Of a DNA stretch of 44,271 nt, positions 7,625-15,675 are shown one piece after another. How positions within the stretch are numbered: the first letter of the stretch is position 1; every line of letters begins with the position of its first letter. The stretch spans positions 1 to 44,271 of the forward strand of contig CANLJW010000007.1 in the NCBI GenBank assembly GCA_947491605.1, written 5' to 3'. The notes under the pieces are model-generated. The model saw nothing but the letters and a program-made list of their open reading frames with translations. It made no database searches and was not told the DNA's origin. The stretch comes from UBA7398 sp947491605. Lineage in GTDB: Bacteria > Actinomycetota > Actinomycetes > Nanopelagicales > Nanopelagicaceae. The position numbers were made by a program, and so were the translations under genes.

Positions 7625-9108
7625 TGGTTAAACGAGTTAAAGGACCGACCGATCATGTTGTAATTGTGGGCGCTGGCCTGGCTGGTTTAAGCGCTGCGCT
7701 TCGTCTTGCTGGTGCCGGTCGAAAAGTTACGGTAGTTGAACGGGAAAGCGTTCCTGGTGGTCGCAATGGATTGTTAAATAAATCTGGATACGCCTTTGAT
7801 ACTGGTCCAAGCGTGCTAACTATGCCGGACTTAATCGCGGATGCGTTTGCATGCGTCGGTGAAAACATGACGGATTGGTTAGAGCTCTCCCCGCTTAAAC
7901 CGCTCTATCGCGCATTTTATGCAGATGGTTCGCAACTTGATGTCCACGCCAATACTGCAGAAATGGAAATTGAGATTGCTAAAACTATTGGTCCGGATGA
8001 AGCTGCTGGCTATCGAAAGTATGTAAATTTTGTAACCAAACTTTACAAATATGAAATGAATGACTTCATTGATAGAAATATTGATTCACCTTTAAATTTA
8101 CTAACCCCAAATTTAGCCCGATTAATAGCGCTCGGCGGATTTCGCAAACTAGCTCCTAAAGTTTCGCAATTTCTAAAAGATCCGCGAACCCAAAAGGTCT
8201 ACTCATTTCAAGCGATGTATGCAGGTGTGAGTCCGCAGCAAGCGCTAGCAATTTACGCAGTTATTGCATATATGGATTCTGTAAATGGGGTCTTCTTTCC
8301 TAAAGGTGGAATGCATGCTGTGCCGCGAGCGCTAGCAGCCGCCGCAGAAAAACATGGCGTGAATTTCAAATACAGCACAACAGTAACTTCGGTCGAACAT
8401 CGAAACGGTCGGGCGACCGCAGTGATCACAGATACCCAGGAGCGTATTGAATGCGATGTAGTGGTTTTGAATCCAGATCTTCCGGTCGCTTGGCGCGACC
8501 TGCTTGGTAAAACTCCACTCTCAGTTAAACGACTTAACTATTCGCCCTCATGCGCGACACTGCTGATTGGATCTAATAAGTCCTACCCACACCTAGCACA
8601 TCACAACATCCACTTCGGTGAATCGTGGGATGGCGTATTTGAAGAGTTAATCAATAAGAAAACGCTAATGACTGATCCTAGTTTGCTAGTAACAATTCCT
8701 ACGTATGACGATAAATCTTTAGCCCCCGCGGGCAAACATAGTTATTACGCATTATTTCCTACTCCTAATCTAGGGGCAGATATTGATTGGAATGTAACTG
8801 CTCCAAAATATCGCGACCAAATGATTAAAACCATGGAGGATCGCGGTTATACAGATTTTGGTAACTCGATTGAGGTTGAAACAATGACCACTCCGTTAGA
8901 TTGGGAACGAATGGGAATGGAACGTGGCGCACCTTTCGCAAGCGCTCATACATTTTTCCAAACTGGTCCATTTAGACCGCGAAATATGGCGCACGGTTTT
9001 GAGAACGTAGTCTTTGCTGGATCTGGCACCCAACCTGGAGTTGGGGTACCAATGGTTTTAATCTCTGGAAGGCTGGCTGCGGAGCGAATTGTTGGAACGA
9101 TTAAATAG
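7624..9108 (+). CDS. crtI: phytoene desaturase
   Basis: A 494-residue CrtI flavoprotein: VIVGAGLAGLSAALRLA at the N-terminus, PGGRNG, FDTGPSVLTMPD, FFPKGGMHAVP mid-protein, and GSGTQPGVGVPMVL near the C-terminus for FAD binding. It desaturates phytoene stepwise to lycopene at the membrane. The ATG overlaps the crtE stop by one base, and crtB starts directly after its TAG, so crtE-crtI-crtB is one unit supplying lycopene. Compared with the paralogue at 3524-5023, this copy is the better candidate for true phytoene desaturase because of its crtB neighbour. Confidence 0.9.
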   Translation: MVKRVKGPTDHVVIVGAGLAGLSAALRLAGAGRKVTVVERESVPGGRNGLLNKSGYAFDTGPSVLTMPDLIADAFACVGENMTDWLELSPLKPLYRAFYADGSQLDVHANTAEMEIEIAKTIGPDEAAGYRKYVNFVTKLYKYEMNDFIDRNIDSPLNLLTPNLARLIALGGFRKLAPKVSQFLKDPRTQKVYSFQAMYAGVSPQQALAIYAVIAYMDSVNGVFFPKGGMHAVPRALAAAAEKHGVNFKYSTTVTSVEHRNGRATAVITDTQERIECDVVVLNPDLPVAWRDLLGKTPLSVKRLNYSPSCATLLIGSNKSYPHLAHHNIHFGESWDGVFEELINKKTLMTDPSLLVTIPTYDDKSLAPAGKHSYYALFPTPNLGADIDWNVTAPKYRDQMIKTMEDRGYTDFGNSIEVETMTTPLDWERMGMERGAPFASAHTFFQTGPFRPRNMAHGFENVVFAGSGTQPGVGVPMVLISGRLAAERIVGTIK

Positions 9109-10011
9109 ATGGACGAACTCACCGCTGCTGGAATTTTAGATCCGCAGTTACGAGCTTCTTATGCGGAATGCAAACGCTTAAATTCCTTACATGGAAAAAC
9201 TTACTACCTAGCAACACTTCTATTACCGAAAAGTAAACGACCACATGTGCACGCCCTCTATGGTTTTGCCAGATTTGCCGATGAAATTGTGGATGACCTG
9301 GCATCGACCCTCTCGATTTCCGAGAAAGAAGTAGTGCTCACAAATTGGAGCCGAAAATTAATTCAAGATTTAGAAAATGGTGTAAGTAATGATGATATTG
9401 GTCGGGCGTTAATTAATACCGTAAACCAATTTAAGATACCGATTCACTATTTTGAGGCATTTCTAAAATCTATGGCAATGGACCTAACTAAAACGTCTTA
9501 CGAAACTTTTGCCGAATTACAAGAATATGTATATGGATCTGCCGCTGTAATCGGTCTGGAAATGTTGCCAATTTTAGGCGGAGCCCAAGAAGCGGCGTAC
9601 GAAGCCGCAGAGCAGTTGGGAACTGCATTCCAGCTAGCGAATTTCATCCGAGATGTCGGCGAAGATTTAGAGAGAGGCCGTATCTACCTACCTTTGCAAG
9701 AGTTGCAACAATTCGGGGTTAATCGCTCGATGTTGGAAAAACGGATACTTACGCCAGAAATCAAAAGTGCACTGCAATTTCAAATCGCTCGAGTCCGGCA
9801 ATTACAAAGAGCAGCAATGCCCGGCATCGAACTGCTAGACCGAAGCAGTCGTCCATGTATAAGAGCAGCAAGCGAACTTTATTGCGGGATCGTTGATGAA
9901 GTTGAAAAAATTGATTACCAAATATTTACAAAAAGAGCGAAAACTTCTACGTTCCGAAGGATTTCAGTAGCACTCCCAGCGTGGCTGCAAGCAATCAGCG
10001 CTCGTCGCTAG
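9109..10011 (+). CDS. crtB: phytoene synthase
   Basis: A 300-residue squalene/phytoene synthase. It shows ARFADEIVDD for the first Asp-rich site and NFIRDVGEDLERGRIYLP for the second, plus YVYGSAAVIGLEM between. It joins two GGPP molecules head to head into phytoene. The ATG follows the crtI stop with no gap. Its last 17 nt overlap the 3' end of crtYd on the other strand, so the carotenoid backbone and cyclase genes converge. Confidence 0.93.
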   Translation: MDELTAAGILDPQLRASYAECKRLNSLHGKTYYLATLLLPKSKRPHVHALYGFARFADEIVDDLASTLSISEKEVVLTNWSRKLIQDLENGVSNDDIGRALINTVNQFKIPIHYFEAFLKSMAMDLTKTSYETFAELQEYVYGSAAVIGLEMLPILGGAQEAAYEAAEQLGTAFQLANFIRDVGEDLERGRIYLPLQELQQFGVNRSMLEKRILTPEIKSALQFQIARVRQLQRAAMPGIELLDRSSRPCIRAASELYCGIVDEVEKIDYQIFTKRAKTSTFRRISVALPAWLQAISARR

Positions 10012-10303
10012 GTGCCCGACGTCCCCAAAATATCCACATTGATAAAACAGATAGCACTAGTGCGAATCCAAATAGTAAATCTTCAATCGGCGCTGATGCG
10101 ATTCTGAGACCGAAAATAGTTGCCTCGTTATACATCACAATATTTCTTGATGTTAACCACCAATTTGTCAGTAATTGAAACGGCAAGATTATGGCGTAGG
10201 AAGTCCAAAATACTTTTCGAGTGATGAGCTTGGATTTAATAACAAATAAATCTAAAACAATGGCGGTGAAAAGTGAAATTACTGCGATCATCGAATAACT
10301 CAT
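9995..10303 (-). CDS. crtYd: lycopene cyclase subunit CrtYd
   Basis: A 102-residue membrane protein with three hydrophobic segments and the lycopene cyclase domain motif APIEDLLFGFAL, ending in WIFWGRR. It is the second half of the heterodimeric actinobacterial/archaeal-type lycopene cyclase, forming beta (or epsilon) rings on psi ends of lycopene. It overlaps the crtYc stop by 4 nt (ATGA), as expected for a coupled pair. Together with CruF it implies one ring per molecule or a mixture of products. Confidence 0.85.
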   Translation of the reverse strand: MSYSMIAVISLFTAIVLDLFVIKSKLITRKVFWTSYAIILPFQLLTNWWLTSRNIVMYNEATIFGLRIASAPIEDLLFGFALVLSVLSMWIFWGRRAPSDER

Positions 10304-10632
10304 TTTTCATCACCAATAATCCAATGTTTTTTTACGGTACGGACTGCTTCGATTGTCATCAGCGCGGCTAGTGGCACAATTAAGAAAAAGAGGAACTCTT
10401 CAAGCGGAATATTTAAGGGACCATAAATACCAATAATTTGCTTGGGGTCAAAGTGCCAATGTCCGTTTTTGATCGCGTAGCTATCCCATAGGAGAAAAAT
10501 TAAAGCGCTTGGCAAGATACTTAAAAAAGCACGCTTATATCGGCGCAGCACTCCCACTTTAAGAACTACTTCTAGCCAAAACGAGCCAACTACAGTGAAG
10601 CCGAGCATCGCTAGATAACCAAATTTGAGCAC
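10300..10632 (-). CDS. crtYc: lycopene cyclase subunit CrtYc
   Basis: A 110-residue membrane protein with three hydrophobic segments and the conserved GPLNIPLEEFLFFL, plus HWHFDP before it, typical of the first half of the split lycopene cyclase. The start is GTG 10632, preceded about 9 nt upstream by AGGAGA on the minus strand. It is divergent from the TPP-riboswitch unit, so 10633-10676 must carry its promoter; I could not assign a clear -10/-35 pair there. Confidence 0.85.
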   Translation of the reverse strand: MLKFGYLAMLGFTVVGSFWLEVVLKVGVLRRYKRAFLSILPSALIFLLWDSYAIKNGHWHFDPKQIIGIYGPLNIPLEEFLFFLIVPLAALMTIEAVRTVKKHWIIGDEK

Positions 10633-10676
10633 GCCATATCTTCTCCTATATCTACAAAAAAACTTAACTCTGCTAG

Positions 10677-10767
10677 CCTTTCAACATCGGGAGCCAAAAT
10701 TTGGCTGAGAGGGTCTGCGCCGCAGATCGACCGTAGCACCAGTTCGGTAATGCGAATTGGAAAGGAG
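10677..10767 (+). ncRNA. TPP (THI-box) riboswitch
   Basis: The leader has the diagnostic TPP aptamer parts: GGCTGAGAGGGT (pyrimidine-sensing CUGAGA), then ACCGTAGCACCAG, and GGTAATGCGAA (diphosphate-sensing arm). CCAGTTCG (from 10739) pairs with CGAATTGG around the loop. Closing helix P1 is formed by CCTTTC (10677-10682) and GAAAGG (10760-10765). The latter overlaps the Shine-Dalgarno AAGGAG (10762-10767) of the gene starting at 10773. TPP binding should therefore block initiation directly, without a separate expression platform. Confidence 0.9.
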
Positions 10768-10772
10768 CAAAA

Positions 10773-11369
10773 ATGTCATCAATAATGGTCACGGTTTTTA
10801 CGGCATGGGGTTATGAAGTTTCATTCCTAGAACTTATTTCGGTAATTACATCAACAGTCGGCGTTGTCTTAGGGGTTTTCGGGGTCCGAATTACTTGGCC
10901 CTGGTGGGTCGCTAGCAGCATTTTATATGCAATTTTCTTCTTCCAAGTAAATCTAATCGCTAGCGCGCTTTTGCAATTTGTTTTTGTCGCTGCTGGCATT
11001 TGGGGTTGGTTTGGCTGGGGTCCAAAAGGTGCAATCCCAGCAAAACTAAAAAATAATGAGAAATTGATTTGGTTAGCAATGTTGCTAGTTTCTTGGATTG
11101 CGCTAGCCCCCGCACTGGCAAAAATCGGCGCGGCTGCAACTTGGCCAGATTCATTTGTATTAGTCGGCAGCACCGTTGCGCAAGTTTTGATGGTGTTAGA
11201 GAAATATGAAGCCTGGCCACTTTGGTTTGTAGTCGATGCCGTCGCAACTTGGCATTATGGTCGACAAGGCTATTGGTTTACATCACTTCTCTATGGCCTT
11301 TTTGTACTTATAGCAATTGCTGGATGGGTGCGTTGGTTCCAACGAGCTGAAACAAATGTCAGAAAATAA
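10773..11369 (+). CDS. pnuT: PnuC-family thiamine transporter (PnuT type)
   Basis: A 198-residue membrane protein of the PnuC family with about six or seven hydrophobic helices. The C-terminal part KYEAWPLWFVVDAVATWHY carries the family's conserved aromatic/polar residues. PnuC proteins are facilitators for vitamins: nicotinamide riboside (PnuC), riboflavin (PnuX) or thiamine (PnuT). Because the gene lies directly under a TPP riboswitch, I assign thiamine. ATG 10773 has AAGGAG 5 nt upstream. It ends 14 nt inside the next reading frame, implying co-expression with the P-loop kinase. Confidence 0.85.
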   Translation: MSSIMVTVFTAWGYEVSFLELISVITSTVGVVLGVFGVRITWPWWVASSILYAIFFFQVNLIASALLQFVFVAAGIWGWFGWGPKGAIPAKLKNNEKLIWLAMLLVSWIALAPALAKIGAAATWPDSFVLVGSTVAQVLMVLEKYEAWPLWFVVDAVATWHYGRQGYWFTSLLYGLFVLIAIAGWVRWFQRAETNVRK

Positions 11370-11922
11370 TTTTTTAGAATTAATTAAGGATGTTGACGCT
11401 GCGCCACCTGCGTGTGGTGCTACTCGCGTAATTGCAATCGATGGTCCGGCCGGCTCTGGGAAAACCACGCTTTCATTTGCGTTAGAGGCAGCGCTAAGCC
11501 AATTCACGGTAGTAACCATTCACATGGATGCGCTTTATCAAGGATGGGATGATGCCCTCACTTCTACATTAACCCGTAACCTTGAGAACCAGATATTAAA
11601 ACCAGTTGCCCTAGAAAAGCGCGCCGAGTATCGAGTATTTGATTGGTTCCAGATGAAACCAGGCATTACGGTTTCGTTTGATCCGCCGCAATACTTAATC
11701 TTGGAGGGGGTTGGTTCAGCTCAAGCAGTTGTTCGTAAATATGCAAATTATTTAATCTGGATAGATGTAGCAACTGAACTTGGTTTAAAACGCGTTCTAG
11801 CTCGGGATGGAAATGAAATTGAGGCCCAGATGCAAAAATGGCAATTGCTTGAATTGGATTATTTCGAACGCGATAAAACCAGGGAGTGCGCGAATCTGCG
11901 AATTGATGGCAATTTATATTGA
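11356..11922 (+). CDS. P-loop kinase of unknown substrate (uridine kinase-like)
   Basis: A 188-residue P-loop protein. Walker A is AIDGPAGSGKTT; a HMDALYQGWD segment follows where nucleoside kinases have their Asp base and substrate loop; ILEGVGS resembles Walker B/EGxG of uridine kinase-like enzymes; a lid-like basic region (LARDGNE) and a C-terminal ERDKTRECANLRIDG follow. I recognise the fold but not a characterised function. It overlaps pnuT by 14 nt and so falls under the TPP riboswitch unit. Thiamine or a precursor as substrate is possible, but similar proteins occur widely in Actinobacteria outside this context. Confidence 0.65.
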   Translation: MSENNFLELIKDVDAAPPACGATRVIAIDGPAGSGKTTLSFALEAALSQFTVVTIHMDALYQGWDDALTSTLTRNLENQILKPVALEKRAEYRVFDWFQMKPGITVSFDPPQYLILEGVGSAQAVVRKYANYLIWIDVATELGLKRVLARDGNEIEAQMQKWQLLELDYFERDKTRECANLRIDGNLY

Positions 11923-11962
11923 AATTGACCCTACCCTCCCCGATTTATAGCTTGCCCTTCTC

Positions 11963-11968
11963 TAAGAT
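11963..11968 (+). promoter_or_regulatory. -10 box of pknB, leaderless type
   Basis: TAAGAT ends 6 nt before the GTG start at 11975, placing the transcription start at or next to the start codon. No Shine-Dalgarno is present. No -35 at 17 nt was recognised. Confidence 0.5.
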
Positions 11969-11974
11969 TTCGTC

Positions 11975-13921
11975 GTGTCTGACTTATCCGGGGAAATTAT
12001 TGATGGCCGCTACCAACTTACCCGGTTAATTGCCTCTGGTGGCATGGCCACGATTTATGCAGCGCTAGATTTACGACTTGATCGACATGTTGCAGTAAAG
12101 ATTATGCATCCGCACTTGGCGCAAGATGAAGCTTTCGTTGCGAGATTCATTCGCGAGGCCAAAGCCGCAGCCGCGTTAACGCACCCAAATATTGTGGCAG
12201 TACAAGACCAAGGCTGGAATCAAGGTGGCGCACCCGCAGTCTTTATTGTGATGGAGTTAGTTGAGGGAAATACGCTTCGCGAATATTTGCATGAGCAAGG
12301 ATCACTAAGTATTGACCAAGCAATCAGTGTCATCTCTCCCGTTTTAAGTGCGCTAAGTGCAGCACATAAATTAGGAATTGTGCATCGCGATATAAAGCCA
12401 GAAAATATTTTAATCTCTAAAGATGGTCGAGTGAAGATTGCGGATTTCGGTTTAGCTAGAGGAGCACTTCTCGGAACAACCATGACCGTTGAATCTAGCG
12501 TAATTCTAGGTAGCGTTTCTTATTTATCTCCCGAACAAGTGCAACGTGGAATTGCCGATGCCCGTAGCGATGTCTACGCCGTTGGAATTGTGCTATTTGA
12601 AATTCTTACTGGCGAAAAACCTTATAAAGGTGAAGACCCGATTCAAATTGCTTTTAAGCATGTAAATGAAAAAGTTCCCGCGCCATCCACTCTTAAGCCA
12701 AGCATCCCACCAGAAATTGATGCGCTAGTTCAACGGGCTACTGCATCGAATCCGGATCAACGACCTAAAGATGCAACTGAACTACTAGCGGAATTAAATA
12801 ATATTTCAGAAAAGTTCACACCTAGCAAGCGGCAAATGAGCCTTGAATTAGATCTTCCACCAATTTCACTTAAGCCAGTAAAAGAGCGCTCAAAAAGAGC
12901 TATGCCAAAAGGTATGGCGGCTCTAATCTCGAAAACCGAACAAATAGTTAATAAGGAACCGGCGGTCGCTGCATTGAAAAACGAAGATAAGAAAATTTCT
13001 AATACCGCTGAAATTCGAAAGAAACGCAAACTATCAAAGCGGATAAAACGAAATAGATTTATAGCGCTGGGTACTGCGGTCGCAGTTGGAGTTGTTGCTT
13101 GGTTTGTAATCCTTGGTCCAGGTGCTCGGGTCGTAGTTCCTTCAGTTGTCGGTATGTCCGTAAAGAACGCTACTTCCCAAATATCGCCCCTTGGGTTACA
13201 AGTATCAGTAAAAGCTGAAATTTACAGCGAAGATGTTGAAAGTGGGAAAGTTATTTCTTCGATACCTGGTGGCGGTGGAAAAGTTGAAAGTGGCAGCACC
13301 GTTTATCTAAATATCTCTAAAGGGAAAGAGCGATATAACGTTCCCCAACTAAAAGGACTGCAACCAGATGTTGCAATTAGATTAATTACTGAACAAAATT
13401 TAAAAGTTGGTAACCAAACTGAAGCCTTTAATAGTGAGATTCCACTTGGCTACATAATTTCATCTAGCCCAGCAAGAGGTGAAGCACTTAAACGCGATAC
13501 CGTCGTAAATTTCACCGTCAGTAAAGGTGTAGAGAAAATTGAAGCAGCAGCGTACCTGGGCAAAAGTGGCGAGCAAGCGCTAAACGAACTATCCGACGCT
13601 GGTTTTAAGGTAGATGTCAATTATGATTTTGATGAATCCGTCAAGAAAGGTTTGGTTATAAAACAAACCCCCGATGGCAGTCAAGCGATTCCAAAAGGTA
13701 GCGCGATTGCTCTGATAGTTTCGAAAGGTTCTCAATATGTATTCGTGCCTAATGTAATTAATAAAGGAGTCGCAGAAGCTACTAAAGATATCGTCAACAG
13801 TGATTTAGCCGTGATAATCAAGAAGATTGGAAGTAAGAAGGTTAAAACTGTCACTAATATTTCACCAAAAGCTGGTACGAAAGTTAAACGTGGCTCGAAA
13901 ATCACTATCACTGTAGGCTAA
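11975..13921 (+). CDS. pknB: PknB-type serine/threonine kinase with four PASTA repeats
   Basis: A 648-residue transmembrane kinase. The N-terminal Hanks domain has the Gly loop ASGGMATIYAA (20-30), Lys42, HRD at 137-139 and DFG at 157-159. A basic linker leads to one membrane helix at about 361-385, then four extracellular PASTA units of roughly 65 residues (about 386-648). Such kinases sense muropeptides or lipid II and phosphorylate wall-synthesis and division proteins. Unlike many actinobacterial pknB loci, no rodA, pbpA, pknA or phosphatase gene adjoins it; endonuclease IV follows 4 nt later. PASTA 3 is the most divergent unit, beginning EKIEAAAYLG without the usual VP. Confidence 0.93.
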   Translation: MSDLSGEIIDGRYQLTRLIASGGMATIYAALDLRLDRHVAVKIMHPHLAQDEAFVARFIREAKAAAALTHPNIVAVQDQGWNQGGAPAVFIVMELVEGNTLREYLHEQGSLSIDQAISVISPVLSALSAAHKLGIVHRDIKPENILISKDGRVKIADFGLARGALLGTTMTVESSVILGSVSYLSPEQVQRGIADARSDVYAVGIVLFEILTGEKPYKGEDPIQIAFKHVNEKVPAPSTLKPSIPPEIDALVQRATASNPDQRPKDATELLAELNNISEKFTPSKRQMSLELDLPPISLKPVKERSKRAMPKGMAALISKTEQIVNKEPAVAALKNEDKKISNTAEIRKKRKLSKRIKRNRFIALGTAVAVGVVAWFVILGPGARVVVPSVVGMSVKNATSQISPLGLQVSVKAEIYSEDVESGKVISSIPGGGGKVESGSTVYLNISKGKERYNVPQLKGLQPDVAIRLITEQNLKVGNQTEAFNSEIPLGYIISSSPARGEALKRDTVVNFTVSKGVEKIEAAAYLGKSGEQALNELSDAGFKVDVNYDFDESVKKGLVIKQTPDGSQAIPKGSAIALIVSKGSQYVFVPNVINKGVAEATKDIVNSDLAVIIKKIGSKKVKTVTNISPKAGTKVKRGSKITITVG

Positions 13922-13925
13922 CTCA

Positions 13926-14804
13926 ATGCCTAAAAGTGAAATAGTTCGTCCACGAATTGGTGCACATGTTCCGACTTCTGGCGGAATGGCTAAGCGTTCC
14001 ATTGCTTATGCCGAGACCATCCAAGCCGAAGCCATTCAAGTTTTCACTTCAAATCCAAGAGGTTGGGCAACCCCCGAAGCAAATCCAACCGTAGATCTAG
14101 CCTTTCGCGAAAAATGCGAAGAATTAGATATAGCAACTTATGTACACGCGCCATTTCTAATCAACCTTGGTTCCCCTACTGTCGGAACTTACGAAAACTC
14201 AATTCGCTCTACTGCATACTCTCTGCAACGTGGCCAAGATATCGGTGCGCTCGGAGTCGTGATCCACACTGGCTCTGCTGTTGACGTTAGCCATGTAGAA
14301 AGCGCTTGGAAGCAAATTAAAAAAGGAATGCTTCCAGTTTTAGAAAAATTAACTGATGATTCTCCAATGTTGCTTTTGGAACCAACTGCCGGTCAAGGGC
14401 AATCTCTTGTTAAAAAATTAGATGACTTGGAAAATTACTTAAAAGCATTTGAATACCATCCAAAGGTCGGAATCTGTCTTGATACTTGTCACGTCTTTGC
14501 GGCTGGTCACGATATTAAAAAGAAAGGCGGTATGACCGAAACTCTAGATTTATTAGTACAAATCGCGGGTATTGAGCGAATTCAATTAATTCACGCCAAC
14601 GACTCAATGGATGTACTAGGCGCACTTAAAGACCGCCATCAAAATTTAGGTGATGGTGAAATTGGATTAGATCCCTTTAAAGAATTGCTGGCTCACCCCG
14701 CCGTTAAAAACGCACCTCTGATTCTAGAAACTCCGGGCGAAGAACCAGAGCACAGCAAGGAAGTTGCGCTCCTAAAGAAGTTTAGAAGTGCAATTAAGAA
14801 ATGA
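13926..14804 (+). CDS. nfo: endonuclease IV (AP endonuclease)
   Basis: A 292-residue xylose-isomerase-like TIM barrel of the Nfo family: GAHVPTSGGMAKRS at the start, FTSNPRGW, THVHAP-like ATYVHAPFLINLGSP, IHTGSA, LLLEPTAGQG, CLDTCHVFAAGHD and HANDS supply the zinc ligands. It nicks DNA 5' to abasic sites in base excision repair. It starts 4 nt after pknB and overlaps the next gene by 4 nt (ATGA), suggesting a pknB-nfo-exporter transcript. Confidence 0.94.
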   Translation: MPKSEIVRPRIGAHVPTSGGMAKRSIAYAETIQAEAIQVFTSNPRGWATPEANPTVDLAFREKCEELDIATYVHAPFLINLGSPTVGTYENSIRSTAYSLQRGQDIGALGVVIHTGSAVDVSHVESAWKQIKKGMLPVLEKLTDDSPMLLLEPTAGQGQSLVKKLDDLENYLKAFEYHPKVGICLDTCHVFAAGHDIKKKGGMTETLDLLVQIAGIERIQLIHANDSMDVLGALKDRHQNLGDGEIGLDPFKELLAHPAVKNAPLILETPGEEPEHSKEVALLKKFRSAIKK

Positions 14805-15655
14805 AACACTCATTAAAGTTCAAGCTCGCACCGCTTGCGCTTGTCGCAGTCGCCGCGATGTGGGGGGCAACATTTGTATTGATGAAGGATTCCATCAGTC
14901 GACAGCCGATAAATGATTTCCTCTTCACTAGATTTTCGTTAGCTACTTTAATTCTGATTTTATTGCGGCCAAAAGCGCTTAAGTTAATCAACCGAGATCT
15001 CGCACTCCGCGGAATTGGTGCTGGCAGTTTTTTAGGTTTAGGTTTCATTTTTCAAACTTACGGACTTAGTAATACCACAGCAGCTATCACCGGATTTATT
15101 ACTGGGCTTTATGTTGTATTAACACCATTAATCGCGGCATCAATTTTGCATCGAAAAGTTAAGGGTAAAGCTTGGATAGCAGTTGCAATAGCCACAATTG
15201 GTTTGACTTTTTTATCGTTCCAAGGGTTTTCAATAAATTTTGGCGCATTCTTAGTTTTGATTTGCGTAATTTTTTTCTCTGCGCACATTATCGCTTTGGG
15301 TGAATGGAGCGCTGGTAGAGATACCTATGCGATGACCATCGCCCAACTAGCCACTTGCGCCGCTATAACTGGGGTTGCATCTATTCCAGGCGGGTATGTA
15401 TCCCCGCCGGACAAAGGTGTTTGGGGAGTTGTAATTTTCTGTGCGGTATTTGCGACTGCCTTTGCATTCATAATCCAAACTTGGGCGCAATCGGTAATGT
15501 CCCCAACAACGGTTGCCGTGCTAATTACGAACGAGTCCGTATTCGCAGCACTCTTTGCAGTTTGGTTCGGTGGCGAAATTCTTACGCCTAAAATTATTAT
15601 TGGTGGAATTTTGGTATTAATCTCAATGTATTTGATTGTGTTAACTGAAAAATAG
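14801..15655 (+). CDS. EamA-family (DMT superfamily) permease
   Basis: A 284-residue protein of about ten helices in two EamA repeats. The first helix contains AAMWGATFVLMKDSI, and the second half ends in the EXLFAXXFA-like ESVFAALFAVWFGGE. DMT exporters move amino acids, nucleosides or other metabolites out of the cell; substrate not predictable. Translation is coupled to nfo through ATGA. A second EamA gene at 19813 is only distantly similar. Confidence 0.85.
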   Translation: MKHSLKFKLAPLALVAVAAMWGATFVLMKDSISRQPINDFLFTRFSLATLILILLRPKALKLINRDLALRGIGAGSFLGLGFIFQTYGLSNTTAAITGFITGLYVVLTPLIAASILHRKVKGKAWIAVAIATIGLTFLSFQGFSINFGAFLVLICVIFFSAHIIALGEWSAGRDTYAMTIAQLATCAAITGVASIPGGYVSPPDKGVWGVVIFCAVFATAFAFIIQTWAQSVMSPTTVAVLITNESVFAALFAVWFGGEILTPKIIIGGILVLISMYLIVLTEK

Positions 15656-15675
15656 TTCCATGAGAGGATTACGCC

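Noticed and set aside
10640..10665. T7 tract on the minus strand upstream of crtYc as a terminator
   Set aside because: No stem precedes it and no minus-strand gene ends there; it is more likely promoter-region DNA.
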